Shown: one piece after another, positions 41,584-49,768 of the stretch
Position numbering within the stretch: the stretch's first letter is position 1
How the letters are laid out: every line of letters begins with the position of its first letter
Source of the DNA: Anaerolinea sp.
GTDB taxonomy: Bacteria; Chloroflexota; Anaerolineae; Anaerolineales; Villigracilaceae
NCBI GenBank assembly: GCA_020047815.1
Contig: JAIFNG010000061.1
Coordinates: 1 to 51,333 of the forward strand
Direction of reading: 5' to 3'
Length of the DNA stretch: 51,333 bases
The notes under the pieces: generated by a model
Databases searched by the model: none
The model's input: the letters and a program-made list of their open reading frames with translations, nothing else
Told to the model about the DNA's origin: nothing
Made by a program: the position numbers and the translations under genes

Positions 41584-42195
41584 TTAAACAGCAGATACCC
41601 TGTATTTTTCCAGCATTATTTCAAGTTTTTCCTTCACAGCAGGCCACTCTGTATCCAAAATGCTGTAAAACACCGAATCGCGAATGCGCCCATCCGGCAG
41701 GATCATGTGGTGCCGCAGCACACCCTCCTTCCTGGCCCCCAGGCGTTCTATTGCTCTTTGCGAACGTTCATTGATCAAGTCGGTTTTTAATTGAACCCGG
41801 ATGGCATTAAGTGTTTCAAAGGCATGAGTCAGCAGCAGGTATTTACATTCGGTATTGACCACTGAGCGTTGGAACTCGGTCCCATACCAGGTACCGCCAA
41901 TTTCGAGACCACGATCATTGGGGATGATATTCAAGTAGCGGGTTGCACCGGCCACCCTCCCAGACTCAAGATGGATCACTGCAAAAGGAAGGTCTGTTTC
42001 CCGCTGCCCACGGCCCATGATATCCAGAACCCAGCGCCGTATATCGGCTTCCGTCTGCATGTCACCATATAACATGAAATGCCAGAAATTCTGCCCCACG
42101 CCGACCCTGGCAAGGCCGGGGATATGCAATTCGCTCAATGGTTCAAGACGAACATACCTGCCAGTCAAAACAACAGGGGTAGTCCAGTTTGTCAT
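41584..42195 (-). CDS. GNAT acetyltransferase, RimJ/RimL-like
   Basis: 203 residues. VVLTGRYVRLEPLSELHIPGLARVG at the start, FAVIHLESGRVAGATRYLNI, LEIGGTWYGTEFQRSVVNTECKYLLLTHAFE and VQLKTDLINERSQRAIERLGARKEGVLRHHMI are the RimJ/RimL-type GNAT3 order. Probably acetylates a protein N-terminus or small amine. The start overlaps the SRPBCC gene stop by 4 bp (ATGA), so the two are co-translated. Confidence 0.88.
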   Translation of the reverse strand: MTNWTTPVVLTGRYVRLEPLSELHIPGLARVGVGQNFWHFMLYGDMQTEADIRRWVLDIMGRGQRETDLPFAVIHLESGRVAGATRYLNIIPNDRGLEIGGTWYGTEFQRSVVNTECKYLLLTHAFETLNAIRVQLKTDLINERSQRAIERLGARKEGVLRHHMILPDGRIRDSVFYSILDTEWPAVKEKLEIMLEKYRVSAV

Positions 42196-42653
42196 TTGCC
42201 ACTCCCAAAAAGTTCATTGATCTTTTGAAATCGAAAATCAAAGATGCGCTCCAATTTGCCCCGGATCCAGACCGCGGTCACAAGATCGCCCAAAAAGCCG
42301 TACGGCGGGACATAGGTTACATGGTCAGTCATCTTCACCCCGTTGGCGGTTTTTTCGAAACGGTGTTCATGGTACCAAAAACGATACGGTCCCACACGCT
42401 GTTCATCCACAAAATATTGAAGGTCACGCACATGTGCGATCTCCGTCAGCCACAGCGATCTGATGCCGCGTAAAAATTCCACGCGGTATTCAATGATCTG
42501 TCCCTCAACCATTTTCACATCCCCCCCGGCGACAATTTCAAAATTCATATCGGGCGGGGTAATGGGGTTCAGGTTTTTAGGGTCTGAAAAATATGCCCAT
42601 ACTTCTTCAATGGGAGCAGGGATCACTTGTTGGCGGTGCAAGTAATGAATCAT
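42192..42653 (-). CDS. SRPBCC-family ligand-binding protein
   Basis: 153 residues of START/Bet v1-like fold: LHRQQVIPAPIEEVWAYFSDPKNLNPITPPDMNF at the N-terminus, a central sheet with YRVEFLRGIRSLWLTEI, and HRFEKTANGVKMTDHVTYVPPYGFLGDLV near the end. Homologues bind hydrophobic ligands or act as cell-division-inhibitor-like or cyclase proteins. The role here is not known. The ATG at 42653 has GGGAG six bases upstream and is preferred to a TTG two codons earlier. Coupled with the downstream acetyltransferase. Confidence 0.85.
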   Translation of the reverse strand: MIHYLHRQQVIPAPIEEVWAYFSDPKNLNPITPPDMNFEIVAGGDVKMVEGQIIEYRVEFLRGIRSLWLTEIAHVRDLQYFVDEQRVGPYRFWYHEHRFEKTANGVKMTDHVTYVPPYGFLGDLVTAVWIRGKLERIFDFRFQKINELFGSGK

Positions 42654-42710
42654 AAACAACTCCCGATGAGATCGTGCTGCTGAATGTCGTTTTGGGACCG
42701 GGATGGCATA

Positions 42711-44276
42711 TCAGCCTGGCAGCCAATCTTTTTCATTTTTATCCTGCGGAGGCAGGTATGGCATTTTTTCGCCTTCAATCCCCAGAAATTCGGTCAATGC
42801 AGCCCGCATGGCAGTACGGTCATCCCACAAATATTCGGTCCTGCCAAAGCACATGGATTGCTCATGTCCCTTGCCGCACGAGAGGACGATGTCACCTGGC
42901 TTTGCGAGGCGGATCGCAAACCTGATGGCAGCGCCGCGATCCGCAATCCGCCAGAACGTCTCACCCTCCACACCGCCCTTTGACCTGGCCCCGGCTGCCA
43001 TTTCATCAAGAATTCCAGCCAGCGATTCGGTGCGCGGGTCTTCAGCCGTCAATATGGAGAAGTCCGCCAATTCAGCTGAAACTTCCGCCATCATGCGGCG
43101 CTTTTCCTTATCACGCAAGCCTGCTGAACCAAAAACAGAAATAACCCTGCCCTTTGTCATTTTTCTCCCTGCCTCAAGGGTCACTTTTAAAGCGTTCGGT
43201 GTATGAGCAAAATCCACAACCGCGATAAAATTTTGACCCAGGTCAATCTGCTCCATACGCCCGGGAATACCCTCCAATGCACCAATTCCGCGGGCTGCAG
43301 CCTCAGGAGCCACGCCCAGCCCATAGACAACCGCTGTAAGCGCTGCAAGGCAATTAGAGATGTTATATGCCCCGACCAGACTGCTCTCAACTTCCACACG
43401 GAAATCATTGGAGACTGCAGTAAATTCAATTCCAGATGGACCATATTGGATGCCCTCTGCACGGACATCGGCAGCGACTCCCAAACCGTAGTTCAACTTC
43501 TTCGTTTTAATAAATCCATCCAGGAATTCAAACGAACGGTCATCACGATTGATGACCGCCAGACGCGGATTACCCCGGGGTTTGGTTTTGGTCTGCGCCA
43601 GACTGTCAAACAAGCGGGCTTTTGCGGCACGATAGTTCTCGTAAGAGCCGTGTTCGTCAAAATGTTCATGGGTGATATTGGTAACCACCCCAACATCGAA
43701 CTCGCAGGCATCCACACGATGCTGTGACCAGCCGTGTGAGGTGGTTTCCAGCACAACATGGGTCAAACCCGCAGCGACCATCTGCGCAAGAAAACGCTGT
43801 ACATCGTGCGCGTCGGGCGTGGTGACATGGAAACCTGTGTCCAATATCTCATCCCCGATGACTGCATTAACCGTCGAGATCATCCCTGCCCGAATCCCTG
43901 CGGCGATCAAGATCTTGTGAATCAGGTTGCAGGTGGTGGTTTTCCCATCGGTACCTGTAACGCCAATGACTGTCAACTTGCGGGCGGGAAAACCGTAAAA
44001 TGCCGCGGCCAGATGGGTCAATGCCTGGCGCGGTTTTTCGAGTCCGATATAAGCCGGGCTGGAAGCACGGCCCACATCACCAACAATGGCAACAGCGCCA
44101 TTCTCAATTGCCCTGGGGATGTAATTGTGTCCATCCAGGGAACCGCCCTGCATGGCGACAAAAAGATAACCAGGCTTGACTGCACGGCTGTCAATGGCAA
44201 TTCCAGTGATCTCCACATCCGGAATATTTTGAGGAGCGGGAAATGGAAAGTCAACAAACAAGGTTTTAAGCTGCAT
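42711..44276 (-). CDS. murE: MurE-like UDP-MurNAc-tripeptide ligase
   Basis: 521 residues. An ATP-dependent Mur ligase adding the third amino acid of the peptidoglycan stem. N-terminal UDP-binding domain (ITGIAIDSRAVKPGYLFVAMQG), ATP-binding GVTGTDGKTTT (about 105-115), TPDAHDVQRFL, VLETTSHG, THEHFDEHG, and the C-terminal domain with EDPRTES (412-418). In DAP-adding MurE this last motif is usually DNPR; here Asn is replaced (E-D-P-R), so the amino acid added may differ. The gene stands alone next to the ATP synthase operon rather than in a mur cluster. A terminator lies about 20 bp before its start. Confidence 0.87.
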   Translation of the reverse strand: MQLKTLFVDFPFPAPQNIPDVEITGIAIDSRAVKPGYLFVAMQGGSLDGHNYIPRAIENGAVAIVGDVGRASSPAYIGLEKPRQALTHLAAAFYGFPARKLTVIGVTGTDGKTTTCNLIHKILIAAGIRAGMISTVNAVIGDEILDTGFHVTTPDAHDVQRFLAQMVAAGLTHVVLETTSHGWSQHRVDACEFDVGVVTNITHEHFDEHGSYENYRAAKARLFDSLAQTKTKPRGNPRLAVINRDDRSFEFLDGFIKTKKLNYGLGVAADVRAEGIQYGPSGIEFTAVSNDFRVEVESSLVGAYNISNCLAALTAVVYGLGVAPEAAARGIGALEGIPGRMEQIDLGQNFIAVVDFAHTPNALKVTLEAGRKMTKGRVISVFGSAGLRDKEKRRMMAEVSAELADFSILTAEDPRTESLAGILDEMAAGARSKGGVEGETFWRIADRGAAIRFAIRLAKPGDIVLSCGKGHEQSMCFGRTEYLWDDRTAMRAALTEFLGIEGEKMPYLPPQDKNEKDWLPG

Positions 44277-44296
44277 GTATCTCCATCATCCTTTAA

Positions 44297-44332
44297 ATAA
44301 AAAAGGGTTCTGGTAATTTTACCAAAACCCTT
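44297..44332 (-). terminator. Terminator of the F0 operon
   Basis: Read on the minus strand: a 12-bp stem (44332-44321 with 44314-44303, one G-T), 6-nt loop and a T-run. It lies between atpF and the MurE-like gene. Confidence 0.82.
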
Positions 44333-44373
44333 TCCAAACATTTGAAGTCGTTATTACGATGTGACAACCGGGT

Positions 44374-45090
44374 TTATTTCAAAGTCTGACGAAGACCTTC
44401 GAGCTTGCCCGCTACAGAACCATCCAGTACTTTGTCACCAACTTTGATGACGAGGCCGCCAAGAATGGAGGGATCCACCTTGAAGGAAATTTCCTTGACA
44501 GAGACACTCGTCTTCACAGCCTTCTGTTCATCACTGGTCAGCGGCAGGGCACTGGTGACCTCGGCAGAATCGCCGGTAAGGCTGTCTGCAACAATCACCT
44601 TGCCGCCTTTTACGCCAGAGAAAAACTCATCAATTAACGCGCGCTGTTTTTTCTCGTCCAGAGTCTCCCCCACGAGTTTATTGGCGGCAGCAATGGCGAG
44701 CGCTGCGACCTGTCCGCGCAGATCACCAAGAATGCGATTACGCTCAAGTTCCGCTTCCGCCATGGCGGCTTCACGGGCCTTGACGGCTTCAGCTTCAGCG
44801 GCGGCCTTCACTTCCTTCCCGGCAACAGCGGCGCGTTCCGTGGCTTCACGAACCACCTTGCCCGCTTCAGCCTGAGCTTCAGCAAGGACCCTGGCAGCTT
44901 CTTTTTCAGCGTTTGCGCGGGCTTCAGAAGCGACGCGAGCGTCTTCCAAACCCTGGGCAATTTTTTGCTTGCGGGATTCCATCATATCCAACATGGGTTT
45001 GTAGACCCAGGCGTTCAGTGTCAGAAACACAATGGCGAACGCAATGATCTGGACGATGAGGAGACCAAAATTAATACCAAGAGCTTCCAT
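44374..45090 (-). CDS. atpF: ATP synthase b subunit fused to the C-terminal domain of delta
   Basis: 238 residues. One N-terminal membrane helix (about 8-28, FGLLIVQIIAFAIVFLTLNAWVY) and a long Ala/Glu/Lys coiled coil (to about 160) form the b peripheral stalk. The last about 75 residues (LPLTSDEQKAVK...FKVDPSILGGLVIKVGDKVLDGSVAGKLEGLRQ) are the C-terminal part of delta (AtpH). The N-terminal helical bundle of delta, which normally binds the top of F1, is absent or very reduced. A stand-alone delta gene is not seen here. b-delta fusions are known in actinobacteria but with a full delta. AGGAGCCTGGAAAT precedes the ATG. Confidence 0.88.
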   Translation of the reverse strand: MEALGINFGLLIVQIIAFAIVFLTLNAWVYKPMLDMMESRKQKIAQGLEDARVASEARANAEKEAARVLAEAQAEAGKVVREATERAAVAGKEVKAAAEAEAVKAREAAMAEAELERNRILGDLRGQVAALAIAAANKLVGETLDEKKQRALIDEFFSGVKGGKVIVADSLTGDSAEVTSALPLTSDEQKAVKTSVSVKEISFKVDPSILGGLVIKVGDKVLDGSVAGKLEGLRQTLK

Positions 45091-45109
45091 ATTTCCAGGC
45101 TCCTATGAA

Positions 45110-45349
45110 TTAAACAACTTTGAAGAGCATGAGGAACGCGATAACCAGACAGTAAATGGCGATGGCTTCAGAGAACGCGATTCCCAGGATCATGTTAGTC
45201 AACAAGTTACCGTACGTATCGGGGTTACGAGCCATGCCCGTAAGCGCACCCTGCACGCTCAAACCGATGCCGATACCCGCCCCAGCGGCGCCAATCATTG
45301 CCAGACCTGCGCCCACATAGCGCATTGCATCCAAAATACTTCCTTCCAT
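45110..45349 (-). CDS. atpE: ATP synthase c subunit
   Basis: 79-residue hairpin of two helices forming the rotor ring. Helix 1 has the Gly-rich packing motif GAGIGIG (23-29), the polar loop is R41-N42-P43, and the ion-binding carboxylate is E61 in helix 2. At positions where sodium-type rings carry Gln (after GIG) and Ser (after the Glu), this protein has L30 and A62. A proton-coupled ring is therefore more likely. AAGGAGGCTTTAC precedes the ATG. Confidence 0.96.
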   Translation of the reverse strand: MEGSILDAMRYVGAGLAMIGAAGAGIGIGLSVQGALTGMARNPDTYGNLLTNMILGIAFSEAIAIYCLVIAFLMLFKVV

Positions 45350-45415
45350 GTAAAGCCTCCTTAGGTTTTTCCTAGTTATTATTAGAGTAATTTATGACAA
45401 AATCAAAGCGGATGA

Positions 45416-46405
45416 TCAATGCTCCGCGTGCTCTTCGCCGCCGTGACCCTGGGTGGCTTGCGCCATGAAGACCATGGTTAACATACCAAACACAAAGGCT
45501 TGAATAACACCGACGAACAACTCAAACATCATGATCATTGCAGGCAGGATGGAGAATTTACCAAGCAAACCGGCAACAATGGCAACCAGAACGATACCCG
45601 CGAACATATTACCAAAAAGACGGAAGGCAAACGAGAGGATCTTCGAGATCTCGGAGATCAACTCAAGCAAACCGACCAAAAAGTCCATCGCGCCGAAGAA
45701 AGGCACTTTGAACATGCGGCGGGTATTAAAGAACTTGCTGAAATAGCTGAGGCCCTGAGCGCGTAATCCGATCACTTGAATCATCACCACGGAAATAATG
45801 GCAAGCGCAGCAGTGAAGTTCAGATCAACGGAAATGCCACGGAAGAATGGAGCAAGGATATAGCCGCCTTCTTCAACTTTGGCGGCAGTCAACAATGACC
45901 AGGCCCCGCCCAGCGCTTCAATTTCATGTCCTTCGCCATGCGCGTGATGCAAGACACCAATGGACTCAAAACCTGGAATTAACTTGAGCAGGTTGGCAAA
46001 CAGAACATAGATCATAATGGTTGCAAACCAGGGGAAGATCATCCTGGCATATTTGCCAGCCGAGCCTTCCGTCAGGTTATAGAGCATTTCCAAAATCGCT
46101 TCCACCACATTGCCAATGCCACGCGGTACAAGGTCTGTATTTTGGCTTTGTTTTAATGAACGATTGGTAAAAAACGCGATCAACACCAGGAGGATAATGG
46201 TCACAACCAGTGTGGGAAGCGTATTCACCAAATACAGTGGACCCAAGCCCAGGAAATTCCCGGCGATCGGCTCCTCAATTAATTTTTCGGCGGCGACAGC
46301 GATCTCAGGCTGAACAGGGACAAAAATCCCTCCCAGAATAAAACCTGCGATCATCAGCACTAGTACAATCCAGCGCCGCCACGGGGTACGTTTTTGGGTC
46401 TCCAA
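45416..46405 (-). CDS. atpB: ATP synthase a subunit
   Basis: 329 residues, about six membrane helices. It forms the proton half-channels beside the c ring. The essential Arg lies in LSFAFRLFGNMFAG, and the last helix has ELFVGVIQAFVFGMLTMVF. The insert between helices (about 150-195) contains several His/Glu (HHAHGEGHEIEA), and the C-terminus is His-rich (HGGEEHAEH). The start is a TTG at 46405 with AGGAGG six bases upstream, overlapping the atpI stop. No ATG gives a better start. Confidence 0.94.
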   Translation of the reverse strand: METQKRTPWRRWIVLVLMIAGFILGGIFVPVQPEIAVAAEKLIEEPIAGNFLGLGPLYLVNTLPTLVVTIILLVLIAFFTNRSLKQSQNTDLVPRGIGNVVEAILEMLYNLTEGSAGKYARMIFPWFATIMIYVLFANLLKLIPGFESIGVLHHAHGEGHEIEALGGAWSLLTAAKVEEGGYILAPFFRGISVDLNFTAALAIISVVMIQVIGLRAQGLSYFSKFFNTRRMFKVPFFGAMDFLVGLLELISEISKILSFAFRLFGNMFAGIVLVAIVAGLLGKFSILPAMIMMFELFVGVIQAFVFGMLTMVFMAQATQGHGGEEHAEH

Positions 46406-46414
46406 GCCCGCCTC

Positions 46415-46693
46415 CTAAGCAGTAGATTCTTTTTCCTCGGTTTCATATTTTTCCTTCAACCTCGCCAGCGTTTTCCGCGAAGCGTACAGCATCAGGAGCA
46501 CCGAAAGAGGAATGCCAGCAAACAACAACACCAAGGTAAAAAGTGGTTTCGTTCCGAACATATTATCAAGCCACAGGCCTCCAAATACAGAAGCCAGGAT
46601 CACAACCAGAGTTAAACAACCCACCTGCCCGATCACAACGATCAGCAGGGTGCTTATCAACCTATTTCGACGGTTTTGGTCTGACTGTGTCAT
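46415..46693 (-). CDS. AtpI/AtpZ-like F0 assembly protein
   Basis: 92 residues with two membrane helices. GGLWLDNMFGTKPLFTLVLLFAGIPLSVLLMLY is the AtpI/AtpZ pattern. Related proteins help assemble the c ring or transport magnesium. First gene of the F0 operon, followed by atpB, atpE and atpF. A TATAAT lies 8 nt before the start and there is no ribosome-binding sequence, so the message is probably leaderless or nearly so. Confidence 0.85.
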   Translation of the reverse strand: MTQSDQNRRNRLISTLLIVVIGQVGCLTLVVILASVFGGLWLDNMFGTKPLFTLVLLFAGIPLSVLLMLYASRKTLARLKEKYETEEKESTA

Positions 46694-46701
46694 GCCGCGC
46701 G

Positions 46702-46707
46702 ATTATA
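46702..46707 (-). promoter_or_regulatory. -10 hexamer of the F0 operon
   Basis: TATAAT on the minus strand, 8 nt before the ATG at 46693. It places transcription of atpI-B-E-F separately from the nuo operon, whose terminator is directly upstream. Confidence 0.65.
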
Positions 46708-46742
46708 ACTGACAGGGCAAAAGGATGTCAAACGAAAATTAA

Positions 46743-46779
46743 AAAATAAAGTAGTGCGATATTCATCATACCGCACTAC
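46743..46779 (-). terminator. Terminator of the nuo operon
   Basis: Minus strand: GTAGTGCG / CGCACTAC stem (46779-46772 with 46758-46751), then TTTATTTTTT. It lies just after the nuoN stop. Confidence 0.85.
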
Positions 46780-46785
46780 CCGTGA

Positions 46786-48234
46786 CTAAAACAAATTTAA
46801 TGCCGCGGCATCTGACCAGGTGAACCAGGGAGCAAACAGAGTACCGACCAGGATCACAGCAAAGGTCAAGACAACGAGCGCAATGGCATACGGGCGGGTC
46901 AACGGGATGGGATGTTTCCCTTCATCCTCATGCGGCATACGATAGAGGTAGACGAATTTCATCGCATTGAGATAGTAGTAGACACCGATGATAGAGTTGA
47001 GTATACCGACCACCACAAGCCAGGTGTAATTGGCCTGCACACCTGCGGCAAAGACGAATACCTTCGCCACAAAACCGCCGAACGGGGGCATGCCCGCCAG
47101 CGAGAGGAAGGCGGCCAGCATCATCAAGGCAAGCCAGGGATTGCGGCGGCTCATACCCGCATAATCTTCAAGGTTATCAAGCCCGGTCACACGACTGAAC
47201 GCCATAATGACACCGAAGGCGAGCAGGTTCGTGACAATATATGCCGCAAGGTAGAAGACGACACCGGTCGCGCCCAGCTGGCTAAAGGCAACCACGCCAA
47301 TCAAGGCATAGCCTGCATGAGCAATGGAGGAATATGCCAGCAGGCGTTTGATATTGGTCTGCGAAATTGCCAGGAGGTTGCCAACCGTCATGGTGATGGC
47401 AGAAAGCGCCGCAAGTACCAACGTCCACGAGGGAGCGAATTCAGGGAAGGCGACAAAGAAGAAACGAACGATGACCGCAAATCCGGCCGCTTTGGAAGCA
47501 GTCGAGAGAAAACCAGCCACGGGTGTCGGGGAACCTTCGTACACGTCGGGTGCCCAAAAATGGAATGGCACAAGGGAAACCTTGAAGCCAAGTCCCACCA
47601 GGACAAGAGCAACCAGAACGAAGGAAAGCATGGGCGAAAGATCACCACCGGCAAGCTTTTCGGAAAGCTGGTAAAGGTTGGTCGTACCTGCAAAGCCAAA
47701 GATCAAACTAAAACCATAGAGCAAAACGGTAGAAGCCAGTGTTCCGAAGAGCAAATATTTAAAGCCTGCTTCGGTGGAGCGGTCGTCAACCAGCAGGAAA
47801 CCAGCCAAAATATAGAGGGGGATGGAGGCTGTTTCGATCGCCAGATAGAGCATGATCAGGTCTGCTGAGACTGCCATCAGGTTCATGCCAAGAACTGAAG
47901 CCAACAGCATGATATATGCCTCACCGCGTCGTCCAGCCTTCTCGTGATCCATCAAAAGAAGAGCGGTGACGGCGGCGGCAAACATGAAGAGCATCTTAAA
48001 GAAGAAACCCAGCCAGTCGAAGCGGATCATGTCGCCAAAAACAGAAATCGGCTCACCAGGCTGACCAAAAAGCAGGCTGACGATCATCGAGATGAAGAGT
48101 CCGCCCGCAGTAAGCCAACCTGCATTGCGGCGCTGGTCTTCCTTCCAGAATGGCTCAACGACAAGCAGGATCACAGCAAGCGCGATGATCAGAATTTCGG
48201 GGAGGATGGAAGCGAACATTACGGGAGTAAACAT
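46786..48234 (-). CDS. nuoN: NADH-quinone oxidoreductase subunit N
   Basis: 482-residue antiporter-like membrane subunit of complex I, about 14 helices. Proton-path residues appear present: Glu in MLYLAIETASIPLYIL (helix 5), Lys in GFKVSLVPFHFWAPDVYEGSP (helix 7), Lys in STASKAAGFAVIVRF (helix 8), and Lys in GGFVAKVFVF (helix 12, as in NuoN rather than the Glu of NuoM). Last gene of the operon. Its ATG directly follows the TAA of the preceding nuoM. Confidence 0.94.
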   Translation of the reverse strand: MFTPVMFASILPEILIIALAVILLVVEPFWKEDQRRNAGWLTAGGLFISMIVSLLFGQPGEPISVFGDMIRFDWLGFFFKMLFMFAAAVTALLLMDHEKAGRRGEAYIMLLASVLGMNLMAVSADLIMLYLAIETASIPLYILAGFLLVDDRSTEAGFKYLLFGTLASTVLLYGFSLIFGFAGTTNLYQLSEKLAGGDLSPMLSFVLVALVLVGLGFKVSLVPFHFWAPDVYEGSPTPVAGFLSTASKAAGFAVIVRFFFVAFPEFAPSWTLVLAALSAITMTVGNLLAISQTNIKRLLAYSSIAHAGYALIGVVAFSQLGATGVVFYLAAYIVTNLLAFGVIMAFSRVTGLDNLEDYAGMSRRNPWLALMMLAAFLSLAGMPPFGGFVAKVFVFAAGVQANYTWLVVVGILNSIIGVYYYLNAMKFVYLYRMPHEDEGKHPIPLTRPYAIALVVLTFAVILVGTLFAPWFTWSDAAALNLF

Positions 48235-49758
48235 TTATGCACCTCCCAGGAGACGCAGGATATTTTCGACACCTTTTTCGACCATCGGCACCATCACCGC
48301 GGGGAACATGCCGATCACGATCATAAAGAAACACAAGGTGGTAATGGCAACTTTATCCAGAATGGTGATGTCACCGATATGATGTTCAAGAAGTTTTTCA
48401 GGCATTGGACTAAAGAACACTTTTCGGATGTTGATCATGATGTACGCAGCAGTGATCACAATGGAAATACTGGCAACAACCGCCACCATCCACTGCCTGC
48501 CCCAGACGCCCATGAAAATGGGGAACTCCGCGACAAAGCCGGAGAAACCAGGCATACCCATTGAAACCAGGCCACCAATTATAAAGCCGATCGTCGCGTA
48601 GGGCATGACCTTGGCGATCCCACCGAGTTCGGGGATCATACGAGTGTGTGCTCTATCATAGATCATGCCGGTGATGGCAAAGAAGAGAGCCGTCATGACG
48701 CCGTGGGAAAACATTTGCACACCCGCACCCACAAGACCGTCATGGTTGAGCGTGGAGACACCCAATACCACAAGTCCCATGTGAGAAACGGAAGAGAAAC
48801 CGATCATATATTTCATATCGGTCTGGACAAAGGCAATAAATGCGCCATAAACAACCGCGATACCCGCAAATGCCATGACAAGCCAGGCCCACTGCTTCGC
48901 GCCTTCGGGTAAAAGCATCACACCAACGCGCAGAGCGGCAAATGCGCCAAGCTTCATCAATACACCCGCGTGGAACATGGAAACGGCTGTCGGCGCGGCA
49001 ACGTGACCATCAGGAGACCAGTTGTGGAAAGGCCAGATACCGCCCAGGACGGCGAAACCAAAGAAGACAGGCAGGAACCAGGCATATTGGAATGCAGCCG
49101 AGAAACCCGCGCTCTCCATTTGGATCATGTCAAAGGAGAGGACGCCCGTGTTTTGATATTGTGTCCAGTACATGACAAGAGCACCAACAAGGGCTATGAC
49201 AGAGCCGATAAACAGATACAGTGTCAGCTTCATGGCCGCGTATTCACGAGTCTTGACCCATCCCCAAATGGCGATGAGCAGGTACATCGGGAACACAGCA
49301 ATTTCATAGAAAAAGAACAGCATGAACAGGTCGAGTGAAACGAATACGCCGAAAACACCGCCCGCCAACAGGAAAAGGAAGGCAAAGAATTCGCGTGGTC
49401 TATCCTGGATGCCTGCAGAAAGGTGTTTTGCTTCATTGAAATCACCCCACGAGATCAAGACACCCGTGAACATGACGATCCCTGTCAGCAGGACAAGCGG
49501 GGCGCTCATGCCATCGACGCCGAACTTCAGGCTGATGCCAAGAGCAGGAAGCCATTTGTAGGTTTCAATGAACTGGTAACCAGTCATATCGCCAAGCAGA
49601 TATTGCAGATAGAGCCAGCCAGAAAGCATAAGGTCAATCGAGGCAGTCGCAAGCGCGACGCCGCGTACTTCTGTTTTCCGTTCCGCAGGGATCATCAACA
49701 TGATGGCTGCGGCAACAAAGGGAAGGAAAGTGATAATGCTTAGGATGGGAAAATTCAT
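48235..49758 (-). CDS. nuoM: Second NuoM-type complex I subunit, altered helix 7
   Basis: 507 residues, about 14 helices. FFFYEIAVFPMYLLI keeps the helix-5 Glu, AGVLMKLGAFAALR keeps the helix-8 Lys, and SGFVAEFPIF keeps the helix-12 Glu. The helix-7 segment, canonically AIKVPxxPFHTW, here reads AVLGGIWPFHNW, so the key Lys (234 in E. coli numbering) is replaced by L238. The start at 49758 has GAGG six bases upstream; an earlier frame extension overlaps the upstream stop and is rejected. The gene lies 10 bp after a canonical nuoM and is therefore a diverged tandem paralogue. Confidence 0.92.
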   Translation of the reverse strand: MNFPILSIITFLPFVAAAIMLMIPAERKTEVRGVALATASIDLMLSGWLYLQYLLGDMTGYQFIETYKWLPALGISLKFGVDGMSAPLVLLTGIVMFTGVLISWGDFNEAKHLSAGIQDRPREFFAFLFLLAGGVFGVFVSLDLFMLFFFYEIAVFPMYLLIAIWGWVKTREYAAMKLTLYLFIGSVIALVGALVMYWTQYQNTGVLSFDMIQMESAGFSAAFQYAWFLPVFFGFAVLGGIWPFHNWSPDGHVAAPTAVSMFHAGVLMKLGAFAALRVGVMLLPEGAKQWAWLVMAFAGIAVVYGAFIAFVQTDMKYMIGFSSVSHMGLVVLGVSTLNHDGLVGAGVQMFSHGVMTALFFAITGMIYDRAHTRMIPELGGIAKVMPYATIGFIIGGLVSMGMPGFSGFVAEFPIFMGVWGRQWMVAVVASISIVITAAYIMINIRKVFFSPMPEKLLEHHIGDITILDKVAITTLCFFMIVIGMFPAVMVPMVEKGVENILRLLGGA

Positions 49759-49768
49759 CATCCACCTC

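Noticed and set aside
46912..47868. 318-codon plus-strand frame opposite nuoN
   Set aside because: Low-complexity charged shadow of a clear nuoN; the same applies to 50168-51256 opposite nuoM.
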